Assembly (NCBI RefSeq): GCF_001746915.1
Contig: NZ_MJGC01000048.1
Span: 26,081 to 90,080, forward strand
Length of the DNA stretch: 64,000 nucleotides
Reading direction: 5' to 3'
DNA from: Desertifilum tharense IPPAS B-1220
Lineage (GTDB): Bacteria > Cyanobacteriota > Cyanobacteriia > Cyanobacteriales > Desertifilaceae
The notes under the pieces were generated by a model. The model did no database searches. It had not been told where the DNA came from and was given only the letters and a program-made list of their open reading frames with translations. Below are positions 25,967 to 34,568 of the stretch, in pieces. The translations under genes were made by a program, and so were the position numbers. Numbering within the stretch: the stretch's first letter is position 1; each line of letters opens with the position of its first letter.

Positions 25967-27736
25967 TTGACCTTGAAAATTTCCAAGTATCGAATTTTAG
26001 GATTAGTTGGACAAGGCCAATTTGGTCAGGTGTTTTGCGGTTGTCATCGCAAAACGGGTCAAATTTTTGCGCTGAAAAACTTAGACCGACATCGGTTCCC
26101 CACCCATAAGTTTTTACGAGAACTGCGCTTTTTACTCTTGCTACAGCATCCCAATATTGTCACCTGCCATTCCCTGGAACATACGCGCACGGGTCGCTAT
26201 TTGGTGATGGACTATTGCGAGGGCGGAACGTTGCGGCAACTGATGGAAATGCAGGCCGCGCCCTGGGTTGAGTCTGGCTTAAAATTAGCGCTCGATCTTC
26301 TGGCGGGCTTAGAACACGCTCACAGTCGGGGGATCGTTCACTGCGATATCAAGCCGGAAAATATTTTGCTGACGGCTAAACCCGGAGGATGGTTAGCCCG
26401 CATTTCCGATTTTGGCATTGCCCGCCTCTCTCAGGAGTTGGCGGAGGAAACGGGAAATACGGGTTCCCCGGCGTATATGGCTCCCGAACGCTTTTACGGC
26501 CAGTATTCTCCGGCGTCTGACCTTTACGCGGTGGGGGTAATGCTGTTTGAGTTGCTGGCCGGTTATCGCCCGTTTTCTGGGCCGCCTGGGCAGTTAATGT
26601 CGGCGCATCTCAATCAGCCGGTGAAGATCCCGCCGCAGGTTCCGCCGGAGTTTCACGGGTGCATTCTCAAGGCGCTGCAAAAGTTGCCCGGCCGTCGCTT
26701 TCATAGCGCTAGCGAGATGTTAGCGGCTTTGTTAGAGGCACAGGCTCGTTGGCTGGAGGGGCAAGCGCCGCGCGAGCAGAGTGAGAAGGTGGGGTTTTCC
26801 CCGATTCAAGGTCGGCTGCGGACTGAGGGCAAGGCGGAGGGGGTGCGCCAGTTGGGGACGGTGCGATCGCCCATTGTCGGGATAGCGATTGTAGACAAGC
26901 AACTGATTTGGGCGACGCAAACGACGCTCACCCGTTATGTGTCGCGTCAAAGCTTTAATTTCAAAGCTCCCATTCAGGCGTTGCTGCCCTATCAGCGGGG
27001 CTGTTTGGCAGTGACGGAGCAAGAGATTTACGATTTGAAGTTATGGGGGCTAGAGGCGACACCGCAGCGAGTCGCCCAGTTTGCCAGCCCTCGGATTGCG
27101 GCGGTTGAACCCCAAGGACGTTGGATCGCGACAGCAACGCAGGGGCAACCTCTTCAAGGCAGCGAGTTCCAAATTGTGCCTTTAACGGGGTCTAGGCGGC
27201 GGAAGACGGGCTTGAATTTGTCGCTGGCACCCCGGCAGTTATTGGCGCTCGATTCTCGTCATATCGCGGCGATCGCGGCGGTGTCGCCAACGGAAACACT
27301 GATTCAAATTTTGACCCGACGCCAGACTTCGATCGGGGTTTGGCGTTTGCCGGTTTCGATGGATCGGGCGATTTTGGGCAACAGTCCCTATCAATTGCTG
27401 GCGATCGCGCCCCATCCCACGCTTGCCGATACGACGGAACTGATCTTGCTCGATTTAAAGCCGTTTCGTCTGCGTCGCATTGTTTTAGATTTAGCGCCTC
27501 CGGTGTGTGTGGCGGTTACGTCTTGGGGGTATGCTGTCGGTCATCGCAGCGGGTGGATTGTTTTGTTGGATGGGGAAGGAACCGTGGTGGGGCGGCTGGA
27601 TTTAGAGGACTTTAGGGGGTTGCAGGCCCTGATTCCCTATCAAACTTCGGGTTTAATTGCGAGTGTGTTTCACCAGGATCGCGGCGGGCTATACCTCTTA
27701 GATTTGCGACAATTCGAGATAGACTTGGTTTTCTGA
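25967..27736 (+). CDS. Ser/Thr protein kinase with C-terminal beta-propeller-like domain (SpkG-like)
   Basis: 589 residues. Kinase domain 1-270: glycine loop GQGQFGQVFCG, lysine in FALKNL, catalytic HCDIKPENILL (near 125; HCD in place of the usual HRD), SDFGIAR, GSPAYMAPER. The remaining 300 residues are beta-rich with repeated hydrophobic strands and look like a propeller sensor; there is no transmembrane helix. The start is doubtful: no ATG is available, TTG at 25967 and 25973 lack a ribosome site, while ATT at 25949 has AGGA eight bases upstream. Context matches SpkG (slr0152) of the Synechocystis PSII assembly cluster. Confidence 0.88.
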   Translation: MTLKISKYRILGLVGQGQFGQVFCGCHRKTGQIFALKNLDRHRFPTHKFLRELRFLLLLQHPNIVTCHSLEHTRTGRYLVMDYCEGGTLRQLMEMQAAPWVESGLKLALDLLAGLEHAHSRGIVHCDIKPENILLTAKPGGWLARISDFGIARLSQELAEETGNTGSPAYMAPERFYGQYSPASDLYAVGVMLFELLAGYRPFSGPPGQLMSAHLNQPVKIPPQVPPEFHGCILKALQKLPGRRFHSASEMLAALLEAQARWLEGQAPREQSEKVGFSPIQGRLRTEGKAEGVRQLGTVRSPIVGIAIVDKQLIWATQTTLTRYVSRQSFNFKAPIQALLPYQRGCLAVTEQEIYDLKLWGLEATPQRVAQFASPRIAAVEPQGRWIATATQGQPLQGSEFQIVPLTGSRRRKTGLNLSLAPRQLLALDSRHIAAIAAVSPTETLIQILTRRQTSIGVWRLPVSMDRAILGNSPYQLLAIAPHPTLADTTELILLDLKPFRLRRIVLDLAPPVCVAVTSWGYAVGHRSGWIVLLDGEGTVVGRLDLEDFRGLQALIPYQTSGLIASVFHQDRGGLYLLDLRQFEIDLVF

Positions 27737-27755
27737 GGGCAAAAACGAGATTGCT

Positions 27756-28475
27756 ATGGCTGATGTTTCTGGGTCTATGGTCAATTCCCACTGGATGATG
27801 TTGGGTTTGTTGGCAAGTTTTGCGGTGGCTCACAGCGGTTTAGCAGCCCTGCGTCCGCGCGGCGAAAAGCTGTTGGGCGCTCGCCTGTATCGCGTGTTGT
27901 TCGCATTAGTAAGTTTGCCGCTAGCGGTGGTGCTGATCGTGTATTTTTTCAATCACCGCTACGATGGGGTGCAGTTATGGCAGGTGCAAGATGTGCCTGG
28001 GGTGAGGGCGCTGGTTTGGGGGCTATCGGCTATTTCGTTTATTTTTCTGTATCCGGCGACGTTTAATTTATTGGAGATTGCGGCGATCGCCAAACCGGAG
28101 GTTCATCTCTACGAAACGGGGATTATTCGGATTACTCGACACCCGCAAATGGTGGGACAGATTATTTGGTGTATTGCTCATACGCTGTGGTTGGGGACAA
28201 CTTTTATGGTTGTCACCTCTTTGGGGTTGATACTACATCATGTATTCGGCGTTTGGCATGGCGATCGCCGCTGGCAAATGCGGTACGGCGAAGCTTTTGA
28301 AGCGGTGAAAGCCAGAACTTCGATTGTGCCGTTTCAAGCGGTTTGGGACGGACGGCAAACCTTAAAAGTTGACGAATTTTTGCGTCCGGCCTATCTAGGG
28401 GTAGTTGTTTTTGTGGCGCTTTTGTGGTGGCTTCACCCGACTCTGATGGTCGCAACCAGTCGAGTTCCCTGGTAA
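27756..28475 (+). CDS. NnrU-family membrane protein (15-cis-zeta-carotene isomerase-like)
   Basis: 239 residues, about six transmembrane helices. Typical NnrU features: HSGLAALRPRGEKLLGARLY, RITRHPQMVGQIIWCIAHTL, HHVFGVWHGDRRWQMRYGEA. NnrU is related to plant Z-ISO, a haem-dependent 15-cis-zeta-carotene isomerase; the conserved histidines could bind haem. The carotenoid role is therefore likely but inferred. It starts 19 bp after the kinase stop, so it may be on the same transcript. From memory, nnrU lies near rbcR and ndhF1-ndhD1 in other cyanobacteria. Confidence 0.85.
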   Translation: MADVSGSMVNSHWMMLGLLASFAVAHSGLAALRPRGEKLLGARLYRVLFALVSLPLAVVLIVYFFNHRYDGVQLWQVQDVPGVRALVWGLSAISFIFLYPATFNLLEIAAIAKPEVHLYETGIIRITRHPQMVGQIIWCIAHTLWLGTTFMVVTSLGLILHHVFGVWHGDRRWQMRYGEAFEAVKARTSIVPFQAVWDGRQTLKVDEFLRPAYLGVVVFVALLWWLHPTLMVATSRVPW

Positions 28476-28529
28476 AGAAAATAAATTCTCAGAAGATCCC
28501 CATTTTCGGTGAAATTCAGTGACTCAAAC

Positions 28530-28560
28530 GATCCCAAATAGATGTAGCATGATCCCAAAT
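28530..28560. promoter_or_regulatory. Direct repeats GATCCCAAAT spaced two helical turns
   Basis: Two exact 10-mers start 21 bp apart (28530-28539 and 28551-28560), so they face the same side of the helix. They end 33 bp before the thioredoxin start codon, next to AT-rich sequence. The layout suggests binding sites for a dimeric activator or repressor. Confidence 0.4.
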
Positions 28561-28593
28561 CCATAAAAATGCACATAAAAAAACTGAGGGAGC

Positions 28594-28977
28594 ATGATAC
28601 TGTCAATCAGCGAACGTTCGTTTCCCAAAGAAGTTTTAGAAGCTTCCACCCCCGTTTTAATTTACTTTTGGGCCCCTTGGTGCGGAGTGTGTCGGTTAAT
28701 TCCCCCCGCTTTGAAGCGCTTTCAAGAGGAATGGGGAGATTTAATTAAAATTGTCGGGATCAATGCCGACGAAAGCTTAAAACTCGCCAATACTTACCGA
28801 TTAACCACCTTACCCACCCTGATTTTGCTCGATCGCGGTCAAATCCGGCATCGCTTAGAAGGCTTTCACAGCAGCGACGACTTGCGCCGTCAGCTTGAAG
28901 CGATCGCCCTAAGCTACAGCGCCAAACCCGAACCCGCTTATTGGTCAACTCAAGAGTCTGCGGTTTTCCTTACATAA
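28594..28977 (+). CDS. trxC: Thioredoxin with WCGVC active site (cyanobacterial TrxC type)
   Basis: 127 residues with GAGGGAG just before the ATG. Thioredoxin fold: VLIYFWAPWCGVCRLIPPAL, then IVGINADESLKLANTY and TLPTLILLDRG, which holds the cis-proline. The active site is WCGVC (29-33) rather than WCGPC, as I recall for the cyanobacteria-specific TrxC class, which should alter redox potential. A 20-residue C-terminal tail (YSAKPEPAYWSTQESAVFLT) extends beyond the fold. Gene symbol based on the active site and length, so moderately sure. It sits between nnrU and ndhF. Confidence 0.85.
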   Translation: MILSISERSFPKEVLEASTPVLIYFWAPWCGVCRLIPPALKRFQEEWGDLIKIVGINADESLKLANTYRLTTLPTLILLDRGQIRHRLEGFHSSDDLRRQLEAIALSYSAKPEPAYWSTQESAVFLT

Positions 28978-29131
28978 GAAAAAAATTTTTGCATCCTCGT
29001 TTATTCATCGCTCGTTAGGCGCGATCGCCACCTTGTAAAACCCTACTCTCCAGGCTGCGGACGGATAACCGCTGTTTCCCGTCTTCATTTTGCCAACGCC
29101 TACGCAGTCTCCCGGAGAACATCCCCTTGAC

Positions 29132-29169
29132 AAAATCCCCCGTCTTTGGCCTGTCAGTCGGGGGATTTT
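29132..29169 (+). terminator. Strong hairpin upstream of ndhF (terminator or leader attenuator)
   Basis: Perfect 11-bp stem AAAATCCCCCG (29132-29142) with CGGGGGATTTT (29159-29169), 16-base loop, ending in TTTT. It lies 155 bp past trxC and 92 bp before the ndhF ATG. It could end the upstream transcript or be part of the ndhF leader. The rest of the 284-bp gap is unremarkable. Confidence 0.6.
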
Positions 29170-29261
29170 AACGCGAACTTTACGCCAAGCCGGCAGCCTG
29201 TGTGTCAAAATGAGTAGCGGTTTTGCCAAAATAGTGAAGAAATCTAAAGTAGGCGTTAGTG

Positions 29262-31322
29262 ATGGAATTTCTCTATCAATATGCCTGGTTGATACCAGTC
29301 CTGCCTTTATTAGGGGCCATGCTGGTCGGCATAGGTCTAATCTCGTTAAACAAAATGACTAATCAGCTACGGCAAATCAACGCCGTAGCCATTGTCTCGC
29401 TGCTGGGTGCAGCAATGGTGCTGTCGTTTGCGCTGCTTTGGAGTCAAATTCAGGGTCACGCACCGTTTACTCAAACCTTAGAATGGGCAGCAGCGGGTGA
29501 TTTTCACCTCAAGATGGGATACACCATCGATCATCTCACGGCTGTCATGTTGGCGATCGTGACCACCGTAGCCTTCCTGGTGATGATTTACACCGATGGT
29601 TACATGGCCCACGATCCAGGCTATGTCCGCTTTTACGCTTACCTGAGCTTATTTAGCTCCTCCATGTTAGGGCTAGTCATCAGTCCTAACCTCGTCCAGA
29701 TTTACATCTTCTGGGAACTCGTCGGGATGTGTTCTTACCTCCTGGTGGGTTTCTGGTACGACCGCAAAGCCGCAGCCGAAGCCTGCCAAAAAGCCTTTGT
29801 GGTTAACCGCGTGGGAGACTTTGGTCTGCTACTCGGTATCCTAGGTCTTTACTGGGCGACGGGTACCTTCGAGTTCGAGGAAATTGGCGCGAACCTGCAA
29901 GCGCTAGTGGCAGATGGCTATCTCAGCGTAGGTTTAGCGACCCTCTTCGGAATTCTGGTCTTCCTCGGCCCGGTGGCGAAGTCGGCGCAATTCCCCTTGC
30001 ATGTCTGGCTGCCCGACGCAATGGAAGGTCCCACCCCCATTTCAGCGCTGATTCACGCGGCAACGATGGTGGCGGCGGGCGTCTTTTTGATTGCCCGGAT
30101 GTATCCGGTGTTTGAACCGCTACCGGCGGTGATGAATGTCATTGCCTGGACGGGGGCGTTTACCGCCTTTTTAGGGGCATCGATCGCGATTACCCAAAAT
30201 GACATTAAAAAAGGGTTGGCTTATTCCACCATTTCCCAACTCGGTTACATGGTGATGGCGATGGGCATTGGGGCCTACAGCGCCGGCCTATTCCACCTGA
30301 TGACGCACGCCTATTTCAAGGCGATGCTGTTTTTGGGTTCCGGTTCGGTAATTCACGGTATGGAAGCCGTTGTCGGTCATAATCCCGCTTTAGCGCAGGA
30401 TATGCGACTGATGGGCGGTCTGCGGAAGTATATGCCGATTACGGCCCTGACCTTTTTGATCGGGACGCTGGCAATTTGCGGGATTCCCCCGTTTGCTGGA
30501 TTCTGGTCAAAAGATGAAATCCTCGCGAGTGCCTTTGAGGCAAATCCGGCGCTGTGGGCGGTGGGTTGGCTGACGGCGGGGATTACCGCGTTTTATATGT
30601 TCCGGATGTATTTCTCGACCTTTGAGGGTTCTTTCCGAGGCACCGACAAGGCGATTCAGGCGGAGTTATTGGCAGCATCAGCAGTCGATAGCCTAGAACC
30701 CGCCTTTGGACCGGGCGCGATGGATGTGAAGGAACTCGAATCCCACAGCCACGACCATCATCACAGCGATTCGCCTCACGAATCTCCCATCACGATGACC
30801 TTACCGTTGATGCTGCTGGCGGTGCCTTCGGTGTTGATTGGTTTGGTGGGAACGCCGTTTGCCAATTACTTTGAAGCGTTCGTTTATCCTCCAGGCGAAG
30901 CGGTGGTAGAAGCCGCAGAACACGCAGGCGAGTTTGACTGGTCGGAATTCCTGATTATGGGCGGTTCCTCGGTGGGGGTTGCCTTAATTGGGATTACGCT
31001 GGCGTCGCTGATGTATCTGAGTCGGAAAATTGATGCTAGCGCGATCGCCAAACAGATCGAACCCCTGTATCAGTTCTCGCTCAATAAGTGGTACTTTGAT
31101 GACCTTTACCATCGGGTCTTTGTACTCGGTCTGCGTCGCCTTGCTCGACAAGTGATGGAAGTAGACTTCCGAGTGGTGGATGGCGCGGTTAACCTGACGG
31201 GATTAATTGCCCTGGTAACGGGCGAAGGTCTGAAGTACCTGGAGACAGGACGCGCTCAATTCTATGCTCTGATTATTTTTGGAGCGGTTTTGGGTTTGGT
31301 CATTTTCTCTGGAATTAGTTAA
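29262..31322 (+). CDS. ndhF: NAD(P)H dehydrogenase (NDH-1) subunit 5, NdhF1
   Basis: 686 residues from the ATG at 29262 (a GTG directly before it is less likely). Proton-pumping antiporter-like subunit of thylakoid NDH-1, in respiratory and cyclic electron flow. Around 16 membrane helices. Signature blocks: YIFWELVGMCSYLLVGFWYD, HVWLPDAMEGPTPISALIHA, ATMVAAGVFLIARMYPVF, NDIKKGLAYSTISQLGYMV. A His-rich loop (ESHSHDHHHSDSPHES, near 490-510) precedes the C-terminal lateral helix region. Full length for the NdhF1 class of NDH-1L. Followed at 79 bp by ndhD. Confidence 0.97.
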   Translation: MEFLYQYAWLIPVLPLLGAMLVGIGLISLNKMTNQLRQINAVAIVSLLGAAMVLSFALLWSQIQGHAPFTQTLEWAAAGDFHLKMGYTIDHLTAVMLAIVTTVAFLVMIYTDGYMAHDPGYVRFYAYLSLFSSSMLGLVISPNLVQIYIFWELVGMCSYLLVGFWYDRKAAAEACQKAFVVNRVGDFGLLLGILGLYWATGTFEFEEIGANLQALVADGYLSVGLATLFGILVFLGPVAKSAQFPLHVWLPDAMEGPTPISALIHAATMVAAGVFLIARMYPVFEPLPAVMNVIAWTGAFTAFLGASIAITQNDIKKGLAYSTISQLGYMVMAMGIGAYSAGLFHLMTHAYFKAMLFLGSGSVIHGMEAVVGHNPALAQDMRLMGGLRKYMPITALTFLIGTLAICGIPPFAGFWSKDEILASAFEANPALWAVGWLTAGITAFYMFRMYFSTFEGSFRGTDKAIQAELLAASAVDSLEPAFGPGAMDVKELESHSHDHHHSDSPHESPITMTLPLMLLAVPSVLIGLVGTPFANYFEAFVYPPGEAVVEAAEHAGEFDWSEFLIMGGSSVGVALIGITLASLMYLSRKIDASAIAKQIEPLYQFSLNKWYFDDLYHRVFVLGLRRLARQVMEVDFRVVDGAVNLTGLIALVTGEGLKYLETGRAQFYALIIFGAVLGLVIFSGIS

Positions 31323-31339
31323 GACTCGCTTGCCAGAAG

Positions 31340-31373
31340 GGACTGTTGGCGATCGCTAGCGACCCAACAGTCC
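31340..31373 (+). other. 10-bp perfect hairpin between ndhF and ndhD
   Basis: GGACTGTTGG (31340-31349) pairs exactly with CCAACAGTCC (31364-31373); the loop contains TCGCTAGCGA, which can fold further and overlaps a HIP1-like site. There is no T tract, so processing, RNA stability or partial attenuation is more likely than full termination. Confidence 0.7.
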
Positions 31374-31401
31374 ACTGTCAACCCTCAATTACCTCTTGGC
31401 A

Positions 31402-32991
31402 ATGGATATTGCAAATTTTCCTTGGCTAACCACAATTATTCTGTTTCCCATTGCGGCTTCGTTGTTGCTGCCGGTTTTACCCGATAAGGAGGGTAAAACG
31501 GTACGGTGGTATGCCTTAACGGTGGGTTTGATTGATTTTGTTTTGATTGTTTATGCCTTCTATACCGGGTATGACTTAAACGAACCCGGTTTGCAGATGG
31601 TAGAACGCTATGCTTGGGTGCCGCAACTGGACTTAAATTGGTCGGTTGGGGTGGATGGCCTGTCAATGCCGTTGGTGATTTTGACGGGGTTTATCACAAC
31701 CTTGGCAATGCTGGCGGCTTGGCCGGTGACGCTGAAGCCGAAACTGTTTTATTTTCTGATGCTGGCGATGTACGGCGGTCAAATTGCCGTGTTCGCCGTG
31801 CAGGATATGTTGCTGTTTTTCTTGGTGTGGGAACTGGAGTTAATTCCGGTTTACCTGTTGCTGTCCATTTGGGGCGGTAAAAAGCGGCTGTATGCGGCGA
31901 CGAAGTTTATTTTGTACACCGCAGGCGGTTCGCTGTTTATTTTGGTGGCGGCGCTGGCAATGGCGTTCTTTGGCGATCAGGTTTCGTTTGATATGAGCGC
32001 GATCGCGGCTAAAGACTATCCCATTCGGCTAGAACTGCTCCTGTATGCCGCATTTTTAATTGCCTATGCGGTGAAGCTGCCGATTTTCCCGTTACATACT
32101 TGGCTTCCGGATGCTCACGGGGAAGCAACAGCACCCGTTCACATGTTGCTGGCGGGGATTTTGTTGAAAATGGGCGGTTATGCTTTAGTGCGGATGAATG
32201 CCGGTATGCTGCCGGATGCTCACGCTATCTTTGCCCCCGTTTTAGTGATTTTGGGGGTGGTTAATATTATCTACGCCGCTCTGACTTCTTTCGCCCAACG
32301 CAACCTCAAGCGGAAGATTGCCTATTCTTCAATTTCCCACATGGGATTTGTGCTGATTGGCTTGGGTTCGTTTACGGACTTGGGTTTGAGCGGTGCGGTT
32401 CTGCAAATGATTTCCCACGGCTTAATTGGGGCGAGTTTGTTCTTCCTGGTGGGGGCCACCTATGACCGAACGCATACCCTGATGCTCGATGAGATGGGGG
32501 GTGTGGGTCTGAAGATGCGGAAGATGTTTGCCATGTGGACGACTTGTTCGATGGCGTCTTTGGCTCTACCGGGAATGAGCGGATTTGTGGCGGAGTTGAT
32601 GGTGTTTGTGGGGTTTGCAACCAGCGATGCGTATAACCCCGTGTTTAAGGTGCTGGTGGTGTTCCTGGCAGCGGTTGGGGTGATTTTGACCCCGATCTAT
32701 TTGCTCTCCATGCTGCGGGAAATTTGCTACGGCCCTGAGAACAAGGAACTCGTAGAGCATGAGGCGCTGATTGATGCTGAACCTCGCGAAGTGTTTATTA
32801 TTGCGTGTCTGTTGATCCCGATTATTGGCATTGGTTTCTATCCCAAGCTGGTGACGCAGGTTTACGACGCGACAACGGTTCAGCTAACGGCTCGCTTGCG
32901 AGATTCTGTGCCGACGCTTACCCCGTCGCCTGCTGTGGCTCAACTGGGGGCCCAAGAGGTGGCTGCGGCTCCGCTTCTCCCCAAGCGATAA
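31402..32991 (+). CDS. ndhD: NDH-1 subunit 4, NdhD1
   Basis: 529 residues from ATG at 31402; a TTG two codons earlier is rejected. Antiporter-like subunit of NDH-1, about 14 membrane helices. Conserved blocks: [94 protein letters not shown]. It matches NdhD1 (NDH-1L/respiratory form) rather than the CO2-uptake NdhD3/D4 forms, judged by its close similarity to remembered NdhD1 sequence and by pairing with ndhF1. Ends at an intrinsic terminator. Confidence 0.97.
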   Translation: MDIANFPWLTTIILFPIAASLLLPVLPDKEGKTVRWYALTVGLIDFVLIVYAFYTGYDLNEPGLQMVERYAWVPQLDLNWSVGVDGLSMPLVILTGFITTLAMLAAWPVTLKPKLFYFLMLAMYGGQIAVFAVQDMLLFFLVWELELIPVYLLLSIWGGKKRLYAATKFILYTAGGSLFILVAALAMAFFGDQVSFDMSAIAAKDYPIRLELLLYAAFLIAYAVKLPIFPLHTWLPDAHGEATAPVHMLLAGILLKMGGYALVRMNAGMLPDAHAIFAPVLVILGVVNIIYAALTSFAQRNLKRKIAYSSISHMGFVLIGLGSFTDLGLSGAVLQMISHGLIGASLFFLVGATYDRTHTLMLDEMGGVGLKMRKMFAMWTTCSMASLALPGMSGFVAELMVFVGFATSDAYNPVFKVLVVFLAAVGVILTPIYLLSMLREICYGPENKELVEHEALIDAEPREVFIIACLLIPIIGIGFYPKLVTQVYDATTVQLTARLRDSVPTLTPSPAVAQLGAQEVAAAPLLPKR

Positions 32992-33026
32992 CATTTGGAT
33001 TTTTTGGCAATTGAGCGGATGGCTCT

Positions 33027-33051
33027 CCCGGTTTAACAACCGGGTTTTTTT
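33027..33051 (+). terminator. Intrinsic terminator after ndhD
   Basis: CCCGGTT (33027-33033), loop TAAC, AACCGGG (33038-33044), then seven T. A textbook rho-independent terminator 36 bp after the ndhD stop. Confidence 0.92.
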
Positions 33052-33144
33052 GTGGGCTGATTTTGCGGAAATTCAGTAAAATTAACATCCCTCTGAAGGC
33101 AGATTTTAGCGTATAGTGATCCGCAACACTTAGGGGGATTGGAG

Positions 33145-33423
33145 ATGAGTATCCGCGAATTGGAAGAATCTGTCAGTAAGCTTTGTTGGGCATTCGCGAT
33201 CCGTAATGTTGGGATTGCTCGCGATTTAATTGCTTATCTCTGCACTAAGTTTACCTTGGATGAGGTGGCGGCGATCGCGCTTCTGACGTTTGAGCGGTTA
33301 GTTTGGCTTGATGCTAAAGCCTGTCGGTGGGCGATGGAGCATATTCTCCCAGAAGAGGTGAAAAAACAGATCGATCGCTTAGTGGGCATCCACTTCTATC
33401 AACAATTACTAGCAGTAAGCTAG
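33145..33423 (+). CDS. Small conserved helical protein, unknown function
   Basis: 92 residues from ATG at 33145, with AGGGGGATT upstream at the right spacing. Mostly helical (IRELEESVSKLCWAFAIRNV; TLDEVAAIALLTFERLVWLD; EEVKKQIDRLVGIHFYQQLL); no signal, no membrane segment, no recognised domain. Its stop codon TAG (33421-33423) lies in the palindrome CTAG whose other strand supplies the stop of the convergent gene. Confidence 0.65.
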   Translation: MSIRELEESVSKLCWAFAIRNVGIARDLIAYLCTKFTLDEVAAIALLTFERLVWLDAKACRWAMEHILPEEVKKQIDRLVGIHFYQQLLAVS

Positions 33424-33704
33424 AGGGCGAGTAACTCCCGTTGAGCCACCTGCGGCTGCGGTTGAGCCGCAAGGCTTTTAAGATTAATCCAGATCCGATA
33501 ATGCGATTCCGAGCGCGTTAAGCACACTTTGAGACCGCGATCGCACAGGCGGCAGGCTTTGTGATAGGCTTGCGATCGCTCGGAAAAGTCAAAACAGTCC
33601 ATCAAGGCGTACAGCTCGCCCTCGTAGCGCATTCCCTGTTGAATGCCGTTAGACCAATAACAAAAGGGACTAACCGCATTCTCTTTTAGAATCGGTGGAA
33701 TCAT
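33420..33704 (-). CDS. Small conserved protein with cysteines, unknown function
   Basis: 94 residues. Contains MRYEGELYALMDCFDFSERS, QAYHKACRLCDRGLKVCLTR and SESHYRIWINLKSLA. The C-x2-C plus a further Cys could bind metal, but the pattern is incomplete. Resembles small cyanobacterial proteins of unknown function. Convergent with the gene at 33145, sharing four bases at the stops. Upstream on its strand lies the long non-coding interval, which should hold its promoter. Confidence 0.65.
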   Translation of the reverse strand: MIPPILKENAVSPFCYWSNGIQQGMRYEGELYALMDCFDFSERSQAYHKACRLCDRGLKVCLTRSESHYRIWINLKSLAAQPQPQVAQRELLAL

Positions 33705-33936
33705 AAATGGGCTTAGGGGCAGTTTTCAAAATCGTCACTAGTCTAGAGTGTATAGACCGACGATTGAGATCGAGGGTTGCTTGCGCTACACTTTATTGAT
33801 TATTTAATTAAGTCAGCAAAGCTTGACAAAAACTTTACAAAATCTCTCGCCCAGTCAAGTTATTGACACATCCGCGTCACACCAGCGCCAACTCCACTCC
33901 CCATACTAGAGATACCAAAAACTTAAAGCAAAGTAA

Positions 33937-33969
33937 GCCTCCAACGCCGCGTTTGGAGGCCTTTATTTT
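33937..33969 (+). terminator. Orphan intrinsic terminator-like hairpin
   Basis: GCCTCCAA (33937-33944) pairs with TTGGAGGC (33953-33960), with an alternative inner AACG/CGTT pairing; followed by CTTTATTTT. The only gene upstream on the plus strand ends 514 bp earlier, so it may end a small RNA. Confidence 0.6.
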
Positions 33970-34359
33970 AGCGCAGGACTTGGAGAGCGATCGCCCTTCT
34001 TAGCCCCCAAATGCATCGCGCAGTTCATGAAACTTAAGTATATAAAGTTACTTTTAACCCCTAAAAAGCTACAGAAGCTAGATTGACATTTTAAATTTTT
34101 AACAGTAAACTCCCTCAAGGCAGCGGCTTAGGAAGAAGAGAAGCCCGTAATATTTCGCATTCAAGCAGAAACTTTCTCTAGAGAGAAACCAAAGATTCTC
34201 CAATTGTTCCCGGTTAAGTTCGGTAATTTAACGGACAAAAATAGTTGTATTTTTACTTAAATTTTCCTCAGTAGGATTGTCATTCAGCAAAGTCTTGCAT
34301 CAAGCTACAATCCCCTCTTTACATTCGAGAATTCCGATTGCAAATTAAAGATAGGTTCT

Positions 34360-34531
34360 CGCTTTCTATCTGGCGATAGATAAGCGATCGCAAATTTTAT
34401 AGCCCCTTGCCAGTTGTTAACCCAGAATCATCTCAACCTTCCCCAGGATATTCTAGGGTTTTATCAGACTGTCCCCTTGCGGGACGTACGGTAGCGCAGG
34501 AAACTGATATTTGCTGCTGCTCTGCGTACCG
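34360..34531 (+). ncRNA. Candidate structured RNA (three adjacent hairpins)
   Basis: Stem 1: CGCTTTCTATC (34360-34370), loop TGGC, GATAGA-t-AAGCG (34375-34386), 11 pairs with one bulge. Stem 2: GTCCC (34471-34475), loop CTTGC, GGGAC (34481-34485). Stem 3: CGGTAgCGCAG (34489-34499) with CTGCGTACCG (34522-34531), 10 pairs with one bulge, loop 22. Located 270-445 bp upstream of the sensor kinase. Could be a leader element or an independent small RNA; the strand is assumed. No known class recognised. Confidence 0.35.
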
Positions 34532-34568
34532 ATCTCGCCCCATCCCGTTAAATCTTAATTTTCTGTAC

